64,000 bases of DNA, from NCBI GenBank assembly GCA_015183035.1, contig JACZZP010000003.1, positions 1,860,001 through 1,924,000 of the forward strand. Reading direction: 5' to 3'. Under the pieces are notes generated by a model. The model had not been told where the DNA came from. It searched no databases and saw only the letters and a program-made list of their open reading frames with translations. Positions 61,238 to 64,000 of the stretch are shown here, piece by piece. This DNA comes from Meloidogyne chitwoodi. Lineage: Eukaryota; Nematoda; Chromadorea; Rhabditida; Meloidogynidae. The position numbers were made by a program, and so were the translations under genes. Position 1 is the first letter of the stretch. Each line of letters begins with the position of its first letter.

Positions 61238-62277
61238 ATGACTGATTCAATAAAATCAAAAAATTTTCGTATGGATAGACTTTTAAGTGATACACAAAAT
61301 GAAGAAAATATTTTACAACAACAATTATCAAATAATAATAATAATATAAATTGTTAAGTATTTTTTAAAATATTATTTAAATTTTAAAAAAGTTTTGTCA
61401 TTTAATTATTTTAATTAATTTTAGATAATAATAAATTAACAAAAACAACAACAATTCCACTAAAACCGCTACAAAATAATATTAATAATAATATACAACA
61501 ATCTTCTTCTTCTTCTTCTTCTATTTTATCTAATTTTAATTTTATTAATCCATTTCAACAATTATCTTCTTCTTCTCAAAATAATAATAATTTTTCTTTA
61601 TTATTTTTAAATAATTCACCATCATTATTATGTTTTAATTTATTTAATAATTTAAATACAACAAATTCTGCTTTATTTCAAAATAAATTTAATCAACAAA
61701 TTATTACACCTTCAGTTTGTTTTTTTTTAATTTAATTAATTAATTAATTAATTTAAAGTCAATAAATACAACAATAACATCAGAAGAAATAAATAATAAT
61801 GAAAATACTTTTAATAATAATAATAATACTATTAATTCTTCAATTAATTCAAATAATTCAAAAAAATCATGGTGTGATGTATGTTTTCTTTTTTAATTTT
61901 CTTTTTAAATTTAAATTTTATTTTTAGATTTGTAAAAAACAAATAAGTAAATATTACTTAACTACACATAAACGAATACATTGTAAATTAATTTAAAAAT
62001 ATTATATTTTATTTTTTAGCAAAAGAAAAGCCTTATAAATGTCAATTTTCTGGATGTTCTCGTTCCTTTACTGATCGGTCTAATTGGAGTGCACATTTGA
62101 AAACTCATAACTGTAAAATAAATAAATAATTAATATTTATTTAATTATTTTAATTTAATTTTAGTAGAAAAAACAAATATTTGTGAAGATTGTGGAAGAG
62201 CTTTTAAAACTGAAAATTATTTAAATAAACATGTTAAAAATATACATAAAAAATTACGTCGTAAAAATAAAAAATAA
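61238..62277 (+). CDS. C2H2 zinc-finger protein with poly-Asn/poly-Ser N-terminus
   Basis: A likely nuclear DNA-binding protein. The start MTDSIKSKNFRMDRLLSDTQ is followed by long low-complexity runs of Asn, Ser and Gln. The C-terminal third has a short finger (WCDICKKQISKYYLTTHKRI), a canonical one (YKCQFSGCSRSFTDRSNWSA HLKTH, Cx4Cx12Hx3H) and a third (ICEDCGRAFKTENYLNKHVK NIH, Cx2Cx12Hx4H). It ends in a basic RRKNKK tail (stop 62275-62277). A KEKPYKC linker joins fingers one and two. The family is not further assignable; the Asn runs track the AT-rich base composition (AAT repeats). Confidence 0.82.
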
Positions 62278-62678
62278 TTTTTAAAGAAAAAAGAAGATTT
62301 TTATATTTAAAAAGAGAAGAGAGAATATTTATTTATTTTAATTTTGTGCATTTTAAATAATTATATATTTTTATAAATAAATTTTTATATAAAAAATTAA
62401 ATAAAATTATTTTTAAATTAAATATTCTCTAATAATAATAATTAATAAAATACCTCTAATATCTATGCAAATCTAGACGTTGCTTATATTTTTTATCTTT
62501 TTTTTTAAATAAATATTAAATTCCAACATTTAGCTTTTTAATTAATTAAAGCTTGTAATATTTAATAATTTTAGATAGAATAATAAAAATATTTAATAAT
62601 TTTATAAAATTTAATATTTTGGATAATACGTGGATATATAGGTAATATATTTTTCTGAGTATTTATATATAAATTAAT

Positions 62679-63859
62679 GGTACTTGTACCCTTATTGCCC
62701 ACCCCTCCTTCTTCATTGCCGCGCCTCATTTTATTGCGCCGAAAAAATACTCTAGACTGCCTTTGATTGAAATTGCCCCAAGAAAATTTTGATGTGTAAG
62801 AAAAGTTATGAAAGATTGAAGTTTGCTGGAAACACTTCAAACTTGGATCTATTGGTAGTGTTTTATCACTTATTAATTCTGGGCCATGGCTGGTTGGTCT
62901 TGGCACAAACTTGAATCAAATCGGCAAACGTTAAGAATCCGGGTCCCGAAATTTTTTTTATTAATTTTCCCGTGAAACTTGGTATCCGGGGGTTATCGAT
63001 GGCGCTGATCACGAATCTGATATCAGATTTTGTCTGATACTTGATTTTATCCATGATTTTTCATCAAGTACTTGATTTTTGGTCACTAAATAATATGTCG
63101 GTCAAATTATTATCATTCGATTCCTCTCGAAGATCTGAGTCTAATGGTACCACTCTCATGATGCAGAGATGCCGATGAACCAAGATACAGGTCCTTGAAA
63201 ATCGAGAAAACGAAGTTGGAGCAATCTGATTTTCGGAATCAAAAATTCAAATATACATATAATATCTCATTCGAAAGCTTTTATCGATCTGAGTTGAATG
63301 ACACCAAAATCATCATGGTTGGTCGATTTTACTCAAAGTTATGACCAATTAAGAAAAATAAAAAGATGCAAAAAATCAAGTACTTGATGAAAAATCATAG
63401 ATAAATCAAGTGTTAGACAAAATCTGATATCAGATTCGTAATCAGCGCCCTCGATAACCCCCGGATACCAAGTTTCACGGGAAAATAAATAAAAAAATTT
63501 CGGGACCCGGATTCTTAACGTTTGCCATCAAATCATTGAAATTTACTCTCTAATGTGTGTAAGTATTTCGGTCGGATGGTATTTTGTCGATCAATGGAGA
63601 TCTCACATTAAAGTAAATTTCAATGAATAAATCCAAGTTTATTCGAAGACCAACCGGCCATAGGTCCAAAAATAGAGAAATAATTAAACACTCCTAATAG
63701 AAATTTAAAGGTAGGCATAAAATATAAGTTAAAACGCCTTTACACATCAAAACTTTCTTGGGGCAATTCAATCAAAGGCAGTCTAGAGTATTTTTTCGGC
63801 GCAATAAAATGAGGGGCGGCATTGAAGAAGGAGGGGTGGGCAATAAGGGTACAAGTACC
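62679..63859. mobile_element. 1181-bp nested fold-back transposon with 8-bp target duplication
   Basis: The outer ends GGTACTTGTACCCTTATTGC and the complementary GCAATAAGGGTACAAGTACC begin inverted arms of about 125 bp (to about 62800, and from about 63735). AAATTAAT flanks both sides (62671-62678 and 63860-63867), an 8-bp duplication of the hAT or P/Mutator size class. A second inverted pair lies inside (about 62914-63083 and 63355-63534). Both arms of that pair contain CAAGTACTTGAT and TCTGATATCAGATT palindromes and the CGGGACCCGGATTC type sequence. No transposase frame is present, so it is non-autonomous. Confidence 0.85.
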
Positions 63860-63867
63860 AAATTAAT

Positions 63868-64000
63868 TATTTAAATTTTATTTAAATAATAATTATTAAA
63901 TATAATTTAAAAAATAAAAGATTCATTATCAACTTTAATATTTTAAATAACTTTTATTTTTATAATTAATTTATTTAAATCAGGTTTCTTCTTCTTTTGC
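63868..64000. other. AT-rich edge of window
   Basis: Low-complexity A/T sequence after the transposon, running to the window end. No exon can be assigned. Confidence 0.3.

Noticed and set aside
62571..63054. Minus-strand frames within the terminal transposon
   Set aside because: They run through inverted-repeat arms and show no transposase motif (no DDE or hAT dimerisation segment).
1..64000. CRISPR arrays, bacterial operons, rRNA or tRNA genes
   Set aside because: Introns are pervasive and no spaced direct-repeat array, ribosomal RNA block or cloverleaf with A/B boxes was seen by eye.

Overview
The window is nuclear DNA from a nematode. Genes are split by many tiny AT-rich introns (often 35-60 nt, typically ending in TTTAG or TTTAAG). 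Codon use is very AT-biased, and the orthologs are animal genes with nematode-like architecture. The compact AT-rich style fits a plant-parasitic tylenchid, plausibly a root-knot nematode (Meloidogyne). Genus is an inference and cannot be proven here. There are no bacterial features.

Layout: 0.3-15.3 kb is a run of minus-strand genes: gamma-tubulin, nuclear cap-binding protein CBP80, an apparently chimeric gene (FERM lobes fused to an RG/Pro-rich protein), a WDR54-type WD protein and an ALDH3-like protein that has lost its catalytic residues. 15.3-18.5 kb is gene-poor and holds three fold-back repeats. 18.5-25.3 kb carries, on plus, a calcium-channel alpha2-delta subunit and the mitochondrial assembly factor UQCC2, whose intron contains a 203-bp MITE with a 9-bp target duplication. 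A four-TM protein (minus) and PEPCK (plus) diverge around a 2.3-kb AT-rich spacer (25.5-32 kb). 33.5-38.8 kb holds an unrecognised gene, a DHHC palmitoyltransferase, p23/DAF-41 and COMMD4. 40-45 kb is a band 4.1/coracle homolog; its FERM exons are the source or sister of the duplicate at 9-10 kb, and it has an internal alternative 5' exon set. 46-51.5 kb holds NOL9 and MAU2, tail to tail. 52-57.7 kb holds a Myb-like/GH25-fold fusion, a tiny cysteine-rich secreted prepropeptide and an SLC6 transporter with micro-exons. 58.8-62.3 kb holds NDUFA2, CCDC25 and a C2H2 zinc-finger protein. The window ends in an 1181-bp nested fold-back transposon.

Most genes are unrelated housekeeping genes: cap binding, complex I and III, rRNA processing, cohesin loading, HSP90 co-chaperone. 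There is no single pathway cluster. Same-strand pairs separated by about 200 bp (CBP80 to gamma-tubulin, chimera to CBP80, NDUFA2 to CCDC25) could be operonic.

The most notable items are the chimeric FERM-RG gene with a tandemly duplicated exon, the ALDH3 pseudoenzyme, the Myb-like/GH25-like fusion lacking catalytic acids, the eight-cysteine secreted peptide, and the dispersed repeats. Exon joins were read by eye; no transcript data were available.
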